64,000 nt of DNA, taken from positions 1 through 64,000 of the forward strand of contig CAJTWU010000006.1 in assembly GCA_910579975.1 (NCBI GenBank), given 5' to 3'. The stretch's first letter is position 1, and every line of letters starts with the position of its first letter. Below the pieces are notes generated by a model. That model had not been told where the DNA came from, searched no databases, and saw nothing but the letters and a program-made list of their open reading frames with translations. This DNA comes from an uncultured Vampirovibrio sp. (GTDB lineage Bacteria; Cyanobacteriota; Vampirovibrionia; Gastranaerophilales; Gastranaerophilaceae). A program made the translations under genes and the position numbers. Below, piece by piece: positions 1 through 7,090 of the stretch.

Positions 1-120
1 TGCTTCTACGGTATAGCCACCTACCCCTCCAACTCCAAAAACTGCTACACGCTTATGAGAGAGCATATCTACTCTATCTTCTCCTATTAGCATTGAAGTT
101 CTTAAAAATTGTTCTTGCAT
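1..120 (-). CDS. tcdA: TcdA/CsdL-like tRNA threonylcarbamoyladenosine dehydratase, N-terminal fragment
   Basis: Only the first 40 codons lie in the window; the gene runs off the left edge. The reverse-strand reading starts MQEQFLRTSML and reaches a Rossmann-type nucleotide loop, VAVFGVGGVGGY. This order (a short helix with an RT..LIG-type segment, then the GxGGVG loop) is typical of the ThiF/MoeB-like E1 superfamily, and the spacing fits TcdA, which cyclises t6A37 to ct6A in tRNA in an ATP-dependent way. ThiF or MoeB proper are alternatives, because the catalytic cysteine region is not visible. No Shine-Dalgarno precedes the ATG; a TGtTATAGT extended -10 ends six bases upstream, so the transcript is probably leaderless. 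Confidence 0.7.
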   Translation of the reverse strand, partial: MQEQFLRTSMLIGEDRVDMLSHKRVAVFGVGGVGGYTVEA

Positions 121-126
121 AACGCA

Positions 127-135
127 ACTATAACA
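127..135 (-). promoter_or_regulatory. Extended -10 promoter of the tcdA-like gene (leaderless)
   Basis: Read on the minus strand this is TGtTATAGT, followed by exactly six bases (TGCGTT) and then ATG. Transcription would begin at or next to the start codon, leaving no room for a ribosome binding site. Confidence 0.5.
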
Positions 136-182
136 TAAAAAATTACTCTTGCCATAATTAATTTTTTCTAGTATCATTGAAA

Positions 183-270
183 AGCGGGTAAGGTTTAACC
201 CGCTGTTAGTTTGTTCCAATGGCACACTTGGGGCAAGAGTATAGGTTAGTAATTTAGTGGAATGTGTGCC
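183..270 (+). promoter_or_regulatory. Structured yebC leader with two hairpins
   Basis: Two stems are visible in the 178-base gap before yebC. The first pairs AGCGGGT (183-189) with ACCCGCT (198-204). The second pairs GGCACAC (221-227) with GTGTGCC (264-270) around a 36-base loop. Neither is followed by a clean T-run in the yebC direction, so they look more like leader RNA structure than a terminator. The AGCGGG stem recurs in two terminators nearby. I cannot match the element to a known riboswitch or small RNA. Confidence 0.35.
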
Positions 271-298
271 GACCAAATGTTGAAAAAAGGGGATATCT

Positions 299-1051
299 AT
301 GAGTGGACACTCAAAGTGGTCAACGATTAAACATAAAAAAGCCAAAACAGACTCATTAAGAGCGGCTGAATTTCAAAAGTTTTCAAGAGAAATTATTGTG
401 GCTTCAAAATTAGGCGGTGGAGACCCGGCGGGGAATTTTCGTCTGAGAACTGCTATTGAAAAAGCGAAAGCAGCAGGATTGCCTAACGAAAATATTAAGC
501 GTGCTATTGAAAAAGGCTGTGGTGCTGGTAATAACGAAAACTATGAAGAAATGATTTACGAAGGTTATGCGGCAGGTGGTGTGGCTGTTGTTATTGAAGC
601 AATGACGGATAATAAAAACAGAACAGCTGGTGATGTTAGAAGTTATTTTACAAAATTTAACGGCAACCTTGGTGAAACAGGTTGTGTCGGTTGGATGTTT
701 GATAAAAAAGGATGTATAACTTTTGATGCTGAAACAGTAGATTTTGACTCATTATTTGAAGCAGCAATTAATCTTGATGCCGAGGATATTGTCGAAGAAG
801 AAGGTGAATATAAAGTTTATACTTCAGTTCCTAATCTTCAAACAATAACAGAAGGACTTGAGGCTGCCGGATTTAAGTCAACAACAGCAGAATTTACAAG
901 AGTTCCTCAAAACACAATTGAGGTTACAGATGAAAAAACTGCGCTCAATATTATGAGATTACTGGGTAGATTAGAAGAACATGATGATGTTCAAAATGTT
1001 TACGCAAACTTTGATATTGATGATGAATTAATGGAAAAACTAGACATATAG
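299..1051 (+). CDS. yebC: YebC/PmpR family regulator or translation factor
   Basis: This 250-residue protein opens with the family hallmark MSGHSKWSTIKHKKAK and keeps the length and three-domain layout of the YebC/TACO1 (DUF28) family. Family members act as DNA-binding regulators in some bacteria, and in others as ribosome-associated factors that relieve stalling on proline stretches; the sequence does not say which role applies here. An AAGGGG-type ribosome site lies about seven bases before the ATG. It is the first gene of a compact run with ybaB (21-base gap) and recR, so expression is probably shared. No RuvC or other Holliday junction gene, a common neighbour elsewhere, is adjacent. Identification is secure. 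Confidence 0.95.
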   Translation: MSGHSKWSTIKHKKAKTDSLRAAEFQKFSREIIVASKLGGGDPAGNFRLRTAIEKAKAAGLPNENIKRAIEKGCGAGNNENYEEMIYEGYAAGGVAVVIEAMTDNKNRTAGDVRSYFTKFNGNLGETGCVGWMFDKKGCITFDAETVDFDSLFEAAINLDAEDIVEEEGEYKVYTSVPNLQTITEGLEAAGFKSTTAEFTRVPQNTIEVTDEKTALNIMRLLGRLEEHDDVQNVYANFDIDDELMEKLDI

Positions 1052-1072
1052 GTATATTGGGAGGACAACATT

Positions 1073-1411
1073 ATGATGAACATGATGAATATGATGAAAC
1101 AAGCTCAAAACATCCAGAAGAAATTAATGGAAGCACAAAATGATCTTTCAAATATGAGCATTTCAGGTGAAGCCGGTAATGGTTCTGTTAGTGTAACTTG
1201 TGATGGTAAAGGTATTTTTAAATCAATCAAATTATCAGCTGAAGCTATCAATCCTGAAAACCCATCATTAGTTTCTGCAGATGATATTGAAATGTTAGAG
1301 GATTTAATTGCTTCTGCGATGAAAGTTGCTACTGATAAATCAAAAACTGAATTAGAATCAAAAATGAAATCAGTTACAGGTGGAGTAAATATTCCGGGCT
1401 TAACATTATAA
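1073..1411 (+). CDS. ybaB: YbaB/EbfC nucleoid-associated protein
   Basis: A 112-residue member of the YbaB/EbfC family of small dimeric DNA-binding proteins that help organise the nucleoid. It has a methionine-rich first helix (MMNMMNMMKQAQ), a QKK-type second half of the helix, a central beta region (GEAGNGSVSVTCDGKG) and a C-terminal helix ending MKSVTGGVNIPGL, all typical of the family. The position directly upstream of recR, with an eight-base gap, is the classic ybaB-recR arrangement found across bacteria and suggests a shared DNA-repair or chromosome role. A GGGAGG-like ribosome site precedes the ATG. Confidence 0.95.
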   Translation: MMNMMNMMKQAQNIQKKLMEAQNDLSNMSISGEAGNGSVSVTCDGKGIFKSIKLSAEAINPENPSLVSADDIEMLEDLIASAMKVATDKSKTELESKMKSVTGGVNIPGLTL

Positions 1412-1419
1412 GGTAAAAA

Positions 1420-2016
1420 ATGATATACCCAAAAGCAATTGCTTCATTAATAGAACAATTTCAAAAATTTCCTTCCGTTGGACCAAAATCGGCTCAACGG
1501 ATGGCTTTTCAAGTGTTAAAAATGCCTGTAAGCGAGGTTGAAAAGTTTGCAAATGCGATATTAGAAGCTAAACGTAGTGCAAGGACTTGTGATATTTGTT
1601 TTAATATTTCAACATCAAGTCCTTGTGAGATATGCGAGTCACGCAATCGTAATCGTTCGGTGATTTGTGTAGTTGCTGAAACTAAAGACTTGATTGCAAT
1701 TGAAAAAACAAATGAGTATAAAGGTTTGTACCATGTGCTTCAAGGCTTGATTTCTCCAATGGATGGAATTGGTGCAGAAGATATTAGAATAAAAGAGCTT
1801 TTGAACCGGCTTACTAATGACGAGGTTCAGGAAGTTATTTTAGCACTTTCTCCGTCAGTTGAAGGTGAGGCTACGAGTCTTTATTTAACAAAATTAATAA
1901 AACCTTTTCGTATTAAGATTTCAAGAATAGCTTTTGGCTTGCCTGTTGGAGCTGATTTAGAGTATGCGGATGAGGTTACGCTTGCCCGCGCAATAGAAGG
2001 TAGAAGAGAATTATAG
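1420..2016 (+). CDS. recR: Recombination mediator RecR
   Basis: This 198-residue protein matches RecR, which with RecO (and RecF) loads RecA onto SSB-coated gaps. In order it has an N-terminal helix-hairpin-helix (FQKFPSVGPKSAQRMAF), a C4 zinc finger with cysteines near residues 57, 60, 69 and 72, and a Toprim domain beginning VICVVAETKDL, followed by LSPSVEGEATSLYL. The C-terminal GLPVGADLEYADEVTL segment that closes the ring is present. Length is normal (about 200). It is the last gene of the yebC-ybaB-recR run; an AAGG ribosome site sits close to the ATG. Confidence 0.96.
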   Translation: MIYPKAIASLIEQFQKFPSVGPKSAQRMAFQVLKMPVSEVEKFANAILEAKRSARTCDICFNISTSSPCEICESRNRNRSVICVVAETKDLIAIEKTNEYKGLYHVLQGLISPMDGIGAEDIRIKELLNRLTNDEVQEVILALSPSVEGEATSLYLTKLIKPFRIKISRIAFGLPVGADLEYADEVTLARAIEGRREL

Positions 2017-2076
2017 ACTTGAAAATATTCAAAAAAGGTATTATAATATTAGGGTAGTTATATAGAGGATACCCCA

Positions 2077-2253
2077 ATGGAATTAAATTCAGTAGGTTAC
2101 GGCAGCGCAATGACTCCGGAAGTTCAAGCGCAATACGGAGTTAAGTTAATACAAATGGCAAGAGCTTCAGAAGCAGCAGCAGCCTCGGTTATATTAGATG
2201 CTGTTGAAATATCAAAAGAAGCAATGGATAAATTTTTAGCAGAAAGAAAATAA
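2077..2253 (+). CDS. 58-residue micro-protein, possible YjfB-like
   Basis: A short ORF between recR and pgi encodes 58 residues starting MELNSVGYGSAMTPEVQ. A GAGGAT-like ribosome site precedes the ATG and a strong hairpin terminator follows the stop by only a few bases, so a separate expressed micro-gene is plausible. The middle is alanine-rich (ARASEAAAASVILDAVE) and the end is a charged helix. The layout (short polar start, alanine-rich helix, terminal helix) recalls the small YjfB-like family annotated as putative motility proteins, but similarity is weak and I do not assign a function. Confidence 0.55.
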   Translation: MELNSVGYGSAMTPEVQAQYGVKLIQMARASEAAAASVILDAVEISKEAMDKFLAERK

Positions 2254-2255
2254 AA

Positions 2256-2281
2256 AAAGCGGGTAGAAAACCCGCTTTTTT
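2256..2281. terminator. Bidirectional terminator between the micro-ORF and pgi
   Basis: AGCGGGT pairs with ACCCGCT around an AGAAA loop, flanked by an A-run on the left and a T-run on the right. It can end both the rightward micro-ORF and the leftward pgi transcript. The stem is nearly the same as the one in the yebC leader and the one after the OadG-like operon. Confidence 0.9.
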
Positions 2282-2284
2282 ATT

Positions 2285-3673
2285 TTATACAGCTGCCATT
2301 TTTGATTGAAGAGTTTGAGCGGAGTCTTCAAAACCGGCTCTACCCATCAAAGCATATGTGTAATTTTTAGCTTGTTCAACCCCTGGTTGGTTAAAGGTAT
2401 TAATGTTATAAAGCTCTCCGGCGATAGCTGTTTGAACTTCCAGCATATAAAGAAGTTGTGCAACATTGTACTCATCGACTTTTTCTAGCCAAATTGTCAT
2501 TGTAGGTCGTGAATAGTCGGCTAAAGCTACTCTAGTAGAGTCTGCTTCTGCGTTAAGTAAGTCGTTGATTGTTTTGCCGCCTAAATAGCCTATTCCTGTA
2601 TATTCAAATATTTTAGGGATTTCAAGCGTTGTATCAAAGTTTTCTGTACGTATGAAAGTTATAATTTTATTGTTAGGACCTTCATTATATAGCTGTATTT
2701 GTGAGTGCTGATCTGTTGCACCGAGTGCTTTTATAGGTGTTGGACCAACATTTACTTTTTCACCGTTATTATTAATTTCTTTTCCTAAAGATTCAGCCCA
2801 AAGTTGAACATACCAATCAGAAACATATTTAAGTCTGCTTGAATACGGCATCATAACTGATAGATTTTTACCTAATTTTGTATCCATTAAGTATTGTATT
2901 AAAGCGCCTTGAGCTGCAATATTCTGATTAATATCAGTATTTTTAAGTGCTAAATCCATATCTTTAATACCGTTAACAATCTGGTCAATATCTAGCCCTA
3001 CCAGAGCAAAAGGAACAAGACCAACTGCTGAAAATACAGAGAACCTTCCTCCAACATCATCAGGTACAACAAAGGTTTTATATCCTTCTTGATCCGCAAG
3101 TTGTCTTAAGATACCTGTTTTTTTATCTGTTGTTGCGACAAAGTTTTTTCTATAATCATCGCCAAGCTCTTTTTCCATCAAGTCTTTGATAATCATATAT
3201 TGAGACATTGTTTCTGCTGTAGAACCTGATTTTGTAATAACATTAACAAGAGTTTTTTTAAGGTCAAGAACTTCTAAAAGTCCGTTAATAGTATCAGGGT
3301 CAATGTTATCTAAAAAGAAAATTCTTGGAAATCCATTTCTTTGTTCCTGAGTAAGAAGGTTCCAATAAGGTTTTAATAATGCTTCTGTAACAGCAAGTCC
3401 GCCAAGTGCAGAACCGCCTATGCCTAAAACAAGTATGTTTTCAAATCGACCTTTAACCATAGAAGCAAATTCTTTAACATACCAAACAGTTTCTTCATTA
3501 TAGCCCAAATTCATCCACTGAAGCCATTGACCCGGTTTGTCTTTTCTCTGGTTAAGACTGGTAATAATTCCAGCAATGGTATCTTTGTAGTTTGAGAACT
3601 CTTCGGAGATATTCAAACCATTACCGTTACCGACAACCATGGCATCAGTATTTTTATAGTTCAATTTGAGCAT
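2285..3673 (-). CDS. pgi: Glucose-6-phosphate isomerase
   Basis: This 462-residue protein interconverts glucose 6-phosphate and fructose 6-phosphate in the cytosol. It carries the phosphosugar isomerase core: VLGIGGSALGGLA near residue 83, the phosphate-binding VITKSGSTAETM near 145, DDVGGRFSVFS near 205, and the late QHSQIQLYNEGPNN segment with the histidine used in ring opening. Length matches the short bacterial type (about 450) rather than the 550-residue enterobacterial type. An AAAGGG ribosome site precedes the ATG. It is transcribed alone, away from the adjacent signal-peptide gene, and ends at a shared bidirectional terminator. Confidence 0.96.
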   Translation of the reverse strand: MLKLNYKNTDAMVVGNGNGLNISEEFSNYKDTIAGIITSLNQRKDKPGQWLQWMNLGYNEETVWYVKEFASMVKGRFENILVLGIGGSALGGLAVTEALLKPYWNLLTQEQRNGFPRIFFLDNIDPDTINGLLEVLDLKKTLVNVITKSGSTAETMSQYMIIKDLMEKELGDDYRKNFVATTDKKTGILRQLADQEGYKTFVVPDDVGGRFSVFSAVGLVPFALVGLDIDQIVNGIKDMDLALKNTDINQNIAAQGALIQYLMDTKLGKNLSVMMPYSSRLKYVSDWYVQLWAESLGKEINNNGEKVNVGPTPIKALGATDQHSQIQLYNEGPNNKIITFIRTENFDTTLEIPKIFEYTGIGYLGGKTINDLLNAEADSTRVALADYSRPTMTIWLEKVDEYNVAQLLYMLEVQTAIAGELYNINTFNQPGVEQAKNYTYALMGRAGFEDSAQTLQSKMAAV

Positions 3674-3814
3674 TATTTAACCCTTTCATTTACCCCTTAT
3701 TTATTAATAATATACTTTTAATTGTACTATTAACAATTAAAAATTCAAGGGTTTGTTAAGTAGTAATAATTAGGGATAGAGGGTAATAGTCATCTCCAAA
3801 ATTTTTGTTGTAAA

Positions 3815-4150
3815 ATGAATATTGTGAAGAGTATTTTGAAAACTTTATTTATATTTTTAGCTTTTATTTTTACTCTGGCTTTTGTCCCACAGAGTGAAAG
3901 TTTTTCTGATGCTCAATATTTGCAAAATGATTATCAAAAAGTAGTTTTAGTCTCAAATTCAATTTATAGTGGAGAAATTGTTGCTGACAAAGGAAATAAT
4001 TTATCCAATAGTTCGTTAAACAGCCCGCAGTTAACTAATATATTTTTTGATAATAGTTTATTATTAAATACTCCAACCCGAAGAACCCGGGAATTCATTC
4101 ATAATTTATCGACCAACTTTAACAGTGAAATATCTGTTCGCGGACCTTAG
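3815..4150 (+). CDS. Small exported protein of unknown function
   Basis: A 111-residue product with a clear signal peptide: VKSILKTLF, then a hydrophobic core FIFLAFIFTLAF and a likely cleavage site near SESFSDA. The mature part is polar and serine/asparagine-rich with no recognisable domain or cysteine pair. The start is uncertain. A TGTTG-TAAAAT promoter hexamer (3811-3816) covers the ATG at 3815; if that is the real -10, translation would begin at the in-frame GTG at 3824, seven bases after it, giving 108 residues. It lies between divergent pgi and the OadG-like pair. Function unknown. Confidence 0.6.
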   Translation: MNIVKSILKTLFIFLAFIFTLAFVPQSESFSDAQYLQNDYQKVVLVSNSIYSGEIVADKGNNLSNSSLNSPQLTNIFFDNSLLLNTPTRRTREFIHNLSTNFNSEISVRGP

Positions 4151-4198
4151 TCTAAAATTTAGCAGATATAGTTATGAATAGTAAAAAGGAGAAAAATT

Positions 4199-4456
4199 AT
4201 GGATTTAACCTTGTTTAAAGAAGGTTTTGTTGTAATGGTTATTGGTATGGGAACTGTTTTTGTATTTTTAACTATTATGATTTGGGTAATGAACCTTAAT
4301 TCTTATATTCTAAAAATAGTTAATAAATATTTCCCGGAAGAGCTTCCAGTTGATAAAACTATTAGTAAAAAGAAATCTTCTTCTAACGATGAAGAAATTG
4401 CATTGGCTATTGCAGCTGCAATGCATAAATCTAAAGGAGTAATTTATGGAAAATAA
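4199..4456 (+). CDS. OadG-like gamma subunit of a membrane biotin-dependent decarboxylase
   Basis: The 85-residue protein has one transmembrane helix near the N-terminus (FVVMVIGMGTVFVFLTIMIW) and an acidic cytosolic tail ending EEIALAIAAAMHKSKG. This is the signature of the gamma chain (PF04277) of sodium-pumping oxaloacetate or methylmalonyl-CoA decarboxylases, which anchors the alpha subunit to the beta subunit. The A..A..AA tail is the part that commonly contacts the catalytic chain. No alpha, beta or biotin carrier gene is in the window, so the partner complex must be encoded elsewhere. A strong AAGGAG ribosome site precedes the ATG, and the gene overlaps the next small ORF. Confidence 0.75.
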   Translation: MDLTLFKEGFVVMVIGMGTVFVFLTIMIWVMNLNSYILKIVNKYFPEELPVDKTISKKKSSSNDEEIALAIAAAMHKSKGVIYGK

Positions 4457-4565
4457 TGATAAAACAGGTCTTCAAGAATCACATGGCACAGGCGTATTAA
4501 GTACAATGATATTTATGATTGTTACGGTTGTCGCAATGGTTATTTTGAAGAATTTTCTAGGATAA
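4446..4565 (+). CDS. 39-residue single-pass membrane peptide
   Basis: This small ORF starts 11 bases inside the 3' end of the OadG-like gene, so it is probably translationally coupled. It reads MENNDKTGLQESHG, followed by a hydrophobic helix (VLSTMIFMIVTVVAMVIL) and a short basic tail, and then runs straight into a strong terminator. The overlap, membrane helix and terminator argue for a real micro-subunit or stabiliser of the decarboxylase pump. I know no named family for it, so this role is inference. Confidence 0.6.
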   Translation: MENNDKTGLQESHGTGVLSTMIFMIVTVVAMVILKNFLG

Positions 4566-4567
4566 GA

Positions 4568-4597
4568 AAAAGCGGGATTAAAATCCCGCTTTTTTTA
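4568..4597. terminator. Bidirectional terminator inside the dapL 3' end
   Basis: AGCGGGAT (4571-4578) pairs with ATCCCGCT (4583-4590), with A and T runs on the two sides. Seen from the minus strand, one stem arm codes for the last residues and the stop of DapL, so coding sequence and terminator are shared. Confidence 0.9.
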
Positions 4598-5744
4598 TTC
4601 TTTCCATTGCTTCAATAGTATTTTCTTTTGAACCAAATGATGTTAATCTGAAATAACCTTCTCCGTTTTTACCAAAACCAGACCCTGGAGTACCTACTAT
4701 TTGGAAGTTTTCGAGAAGATAATCAAAAAATTCCCATGAGTTCATTTCATTTGGACATTTAAGCCATATGTACGGTGAATGTTTTCCTCCTACATGCCAA
4801 ATCCCGCATTCCTTTAATGTTTCTGAAATCAACTTAGCATTTTCTTTGTAGTAGTTTATATTTTCTTTAATTTCTTTTTGACCTTCTTCGGTAAATACTG
4901 CTTCTGCACCGCGTTGAATGATATATGGAACGCCGTTAAATTTCGTTGTTTGACGTCTAAGCCACATTTTGTTTAGTTTGCCTAATTCTTTAGGAACAAT
5001 TGTGTAACCGCACCTGGTTCCTGTAAATCCAGCAGTTTTAGATAATGAACAAAATTCAATTGCACAATTTTTAGCGCCTTCGATTTCGTAAATGCTTCGA
5101 GGTAATTCATTATCTGAAATAAAGCATTCATATGCAGAATCGAACAGAATTATTGCATTGTTTTTCAGAGCATAATCAACCCATTCTTTAAGTTGTGTTT
5201 TATTATAAACAGCTCCAGTAGGGTTGTTAGGTGAACAAATGTAGATAATATCAGCTTTTGTTGACGGTGGTGATGGAAGAAAACAATTATCACTATTTGC
5301 CTCCGTGAAAAGAACCTTTCTACCATTCATAATGTTTGTATCAACATATACCGGATAAACAGGATCAGGAACAAGAACTGTATTATCTTTATCGAATAAA
5401 TCCAAAATGTTGCCTAAATCACTTTTTGCACCATCTGAAATAAATATTTCATCTAATTCAAGATTGACTCCATTTTTAGCGTAATAACCCTGAACAGCAG
5501 TTCTTAAAAAATCGTATCCTTGTTCGGGACCATAACCGCGAAAAGTTTCTTGGACTCCCATTTCGTCAACTGCTTTGTGCATAGCCTCAACTACAGCTTT
5601 ACAAAGCGGTCTTGTAACATCACCGATACCTAAACGGATTACTTTTTTGTCAGGATTTTTTGAAGTATATTCATTAACCTTTTTGGCAACTGTTGAAAAA
5701 AGATAACTTTGCTCCAGGTTTTCGTAGTTTTTATTTATTTTCAT
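4578..5744 (-). CDS. dapL: LL-diaminopimelate aminotransferase
   Basis: A 388-residue PLP enzyme that converts tetrahydrodipicolinate to LL-diaminopimelate in one step of lysine and peptidoglycan synthesis. Seen: MKINKNYENLEQSYLFSTV at the N-terminus, RLGIGDVTRPL, the CSPNNPTGAVY segment, and the PLP lysine in EFCSLSKTAGFTGTRCGY. These are specific to the DapL branch of class I aminotransferases, the variant used by cyanobacteria, plants, chlamydiae and some anaerobes. Length is slightly below the usual 400-410. It overlaps the upstream BFN gene by four bases (coupled operon). The last codons form one arm of a terminator hairpin. Confidence 0.93.
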   Translation of the reverse strand: MKINKNYENLEQSYLFSTVAKKVNEYTSKNPDKKVIRLGIGDVTRPLCKAVVEAMHKAVDEMGVQETFRGYGPEQGYDFLRTAVQGYYAKNGVNLELDEIFISDGAKSDLGNILDLFDKDNTVLVPDPVYPVYVDTNIMNGRKVLFTEANSDNCFLPSPPSTKADIIYICSPNNPTGAVYNKTQLKEWVDYALKNNAIILFDSAYECFISDNELPRSIYEIEGAKNCAIEFCSLSKTAGFTGTRCGYTIVPKELGKLNKMWLRRQTTKFNGVPYIIQRGAEAVFTEEGQKEIKENINYYKENAKLISETLKECGIWHVGGKHSPYIWLKCPNEMNSWEFFDYLLENFQIVGTPGSGFGKNGEGYFRLTSFGSKENTIEAMERIKKAGF

Positions 5745-6250
5745 TGATCACTTTCCTCGTGCTTGCCTTGCATAAGTTTTTCAAAATCAGATGGTTTAAT
5801 ATTCTGAATAAAGTCTTTAAATTCTTGAGCTTCTTCTTCATCTTTAGCAGCATCTGTTGAAACAGAACCGTTCATAAGTACATTTGCTGTAACAAAAATC
5901 GGAGCTTTTGCTCTCATCGCTAGTGCAATTGCATCAGACGGACGAGCATCAATTTCAATTGTTTCATCTTCTTTAGTAATAAATAATGTTGCATAATATG
6001 TATCTTTTTCAACATCATTAATTTCAATTTTATCTAATTTGTAACCTGTTTTTTCGATTAAATTTGCTGCTAAATCGTGTGTCATAGGACGTGCTACAAC
6101 AAGTCCTTCAATACATCTTATAATTGCACTTGCTTCAGCTGAACCAATCCAGATTGGAAGTGCTTTTCTATTATCTAAATCGTGAAGTACAACTATAGGC
6201 GAGTTTGTTCTAACGTCTAAAGCTATACCCATTACTTTCATTTCTATCAT
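5741..6250 (-). CDS. BFN (bifunctional nuclease, DUF151) domain protein
   Basis: The 169-residue product opens MIEMKVMGIALDVRTNSP and holds PIVVLHDLDNRKALPIWIG, EASAIIRCIEG and IDARPSDAIALAMRAKAPI, which are the conserved blocks of the DUF151/BFN family. Relatives include a plant nuclease with RNase and DNase activity and an uncharacterised Thermotoga protein of known structure. The acidic C-terminal tail (about 30 residues) is an extension beyond the domain. A GAGGG ribosome site lies before the ATG. It is the first gene of a two-gene operon with dapL. Cellular role in bacteria is unknown. Confidence 0.88.
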   Translation of the reverse strand: MIEMKVMGIALDVRTNSPIVVLHDLDNRKALPIWIGSAEASAIIRCIEGLVVARPMTHDLAANLIEKTGYKLDKIEINDVEKDTYYATLFITKEDETIEIDARPSDAIALAMRAKAPIFVTANVLMNGSVSTDAAKDEEEAQEFKDFIQNIKPSDFEKLMQGKHEESDQ

Positions 6251-6300
6251 AATTTTACCCTCTTTTGCCTTTGATTATATCATAAACAGTTATTGTATGA

Positions 6301-6306
6301 TATAAT
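6301..6306 (+). promoter_or_regulatory. -10 box of nadK (leaderless)
   Basis: A perfect TATAAT lies seven bases before the nadK ATG at 6314, with no Shine-Dalgarno between them. The mRNA would start at or next to the ATG. Confidence 0.55.
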
Positions 6307-6313
6307 CCGATGT

Positions 6314-7090
6314 ATGAAAATCAATGTTGTTTATAACAAAAATATTGACGGGTTCAAAGAGGCATTATCAAAGGTAGAAGAACTTCTTATTAAAAATAAA
6401 GTAGACTTCCAATCTTTTGATATTGAGGCTTTGGATTTTTTTGGAGAAATTTCGCTTGTAATCGGCGGTGATGGAACGCTTCTCAAAGCAGCAAGGTTTT
6501 ATTCCGGAGTAAATATTCCTGTACTCGGGATAAATCTTGGTCGATTAGGGTTTCTTGCTCAAGCTGCTTCGGTTAGAGAGGTTGTTGAAGCTGTTATAAA
6601 CAGAAAATACTTTGTTGAGGAAAGGATGATGCTTTCTGCTCTTGATAAGCTTGCGCTTAATGACTTTGTTATAAAAGGCTGTGATCCGTCAAGAACTTCG
6701 AAATTTTATTTAGAAATTAATGGCAAAGATGTATGTGATTATATTGCAGACGGTTTGATTATTTCAACTCCAACAGGTTCAACAGCTTATGGCCTTTCGG
6801 CAGGCGGTCCGGTTTTGTATCCGACAACAGATGTGATTTCAATTGTGCCGATTTGTCCTCATACATTAAATGCAAGACCAATTGTTGTTCCTTCGACTGA
6901 AGAAATTAGAGTAAGAACCGGTGATAAATTGCTTTCAGTTTCAATTGACGGATTTGATACTACAAAATGTGTTGAAAAGATTTCTATAAAATCTGCAAAA
7001 AATAAGGCACTCTTAGCTTTTCTTAAAGAAGGACAGTTTTATTCTGTATTAAGAGACAAACTGCACTGGGGTATTTCTGAAACAAGATAA
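6314..7090 (+). CDS. nadK: NAD kinase
   Basis: The enzyme phosphorylates NAD to NADP. The 258-residue form from the ATG at 6314 begins MKINVVYNKNIDG and has the family motif VIGGDGTLLKAAR near residue 57, the INLGRLGFL segment, and the glycine-rich YIADGLIISTPTGSTAYGLSAGGP motif split across residues 150-170. PICPHTLNARPIVVP is also conserved. An in-frame TTG at 6293 would add seven residues, but it lies upstream of the TATAAT box and has no ribosome site, so I reject it. The gene meets mutL tail to tail with no spacer. Confidence 0.93.
   Translation: MKINVVYNKNIDGFKEALSKVEELLIKNKVDFQSFDIEALDFFGEISLVIGGDGTLLKAARFYSGVNIPVLGINLGRLGFLAQAASVREVVEAVINRKYFVEERMMLSALDKLALNDFVIKGCDPSRTSKFYLEINGKDVCDYIADGLIISTPTGSTAYGLSAGGPVLYPTTDVISIVPICPHTLNARPIVVPSTEEIRVRTGDKLLSVSIDGFDTTKCVEKISIKSAKNKALLAFLKEGQFYSVLRDKLHWGISETR

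Noticed and set aside
6293..6313. TTG start adding seven residues to NAD kinase
   Set aside because: It lies upstream of the TATAAT box and has no ribosome site; the family start is MKIN... at 6314.
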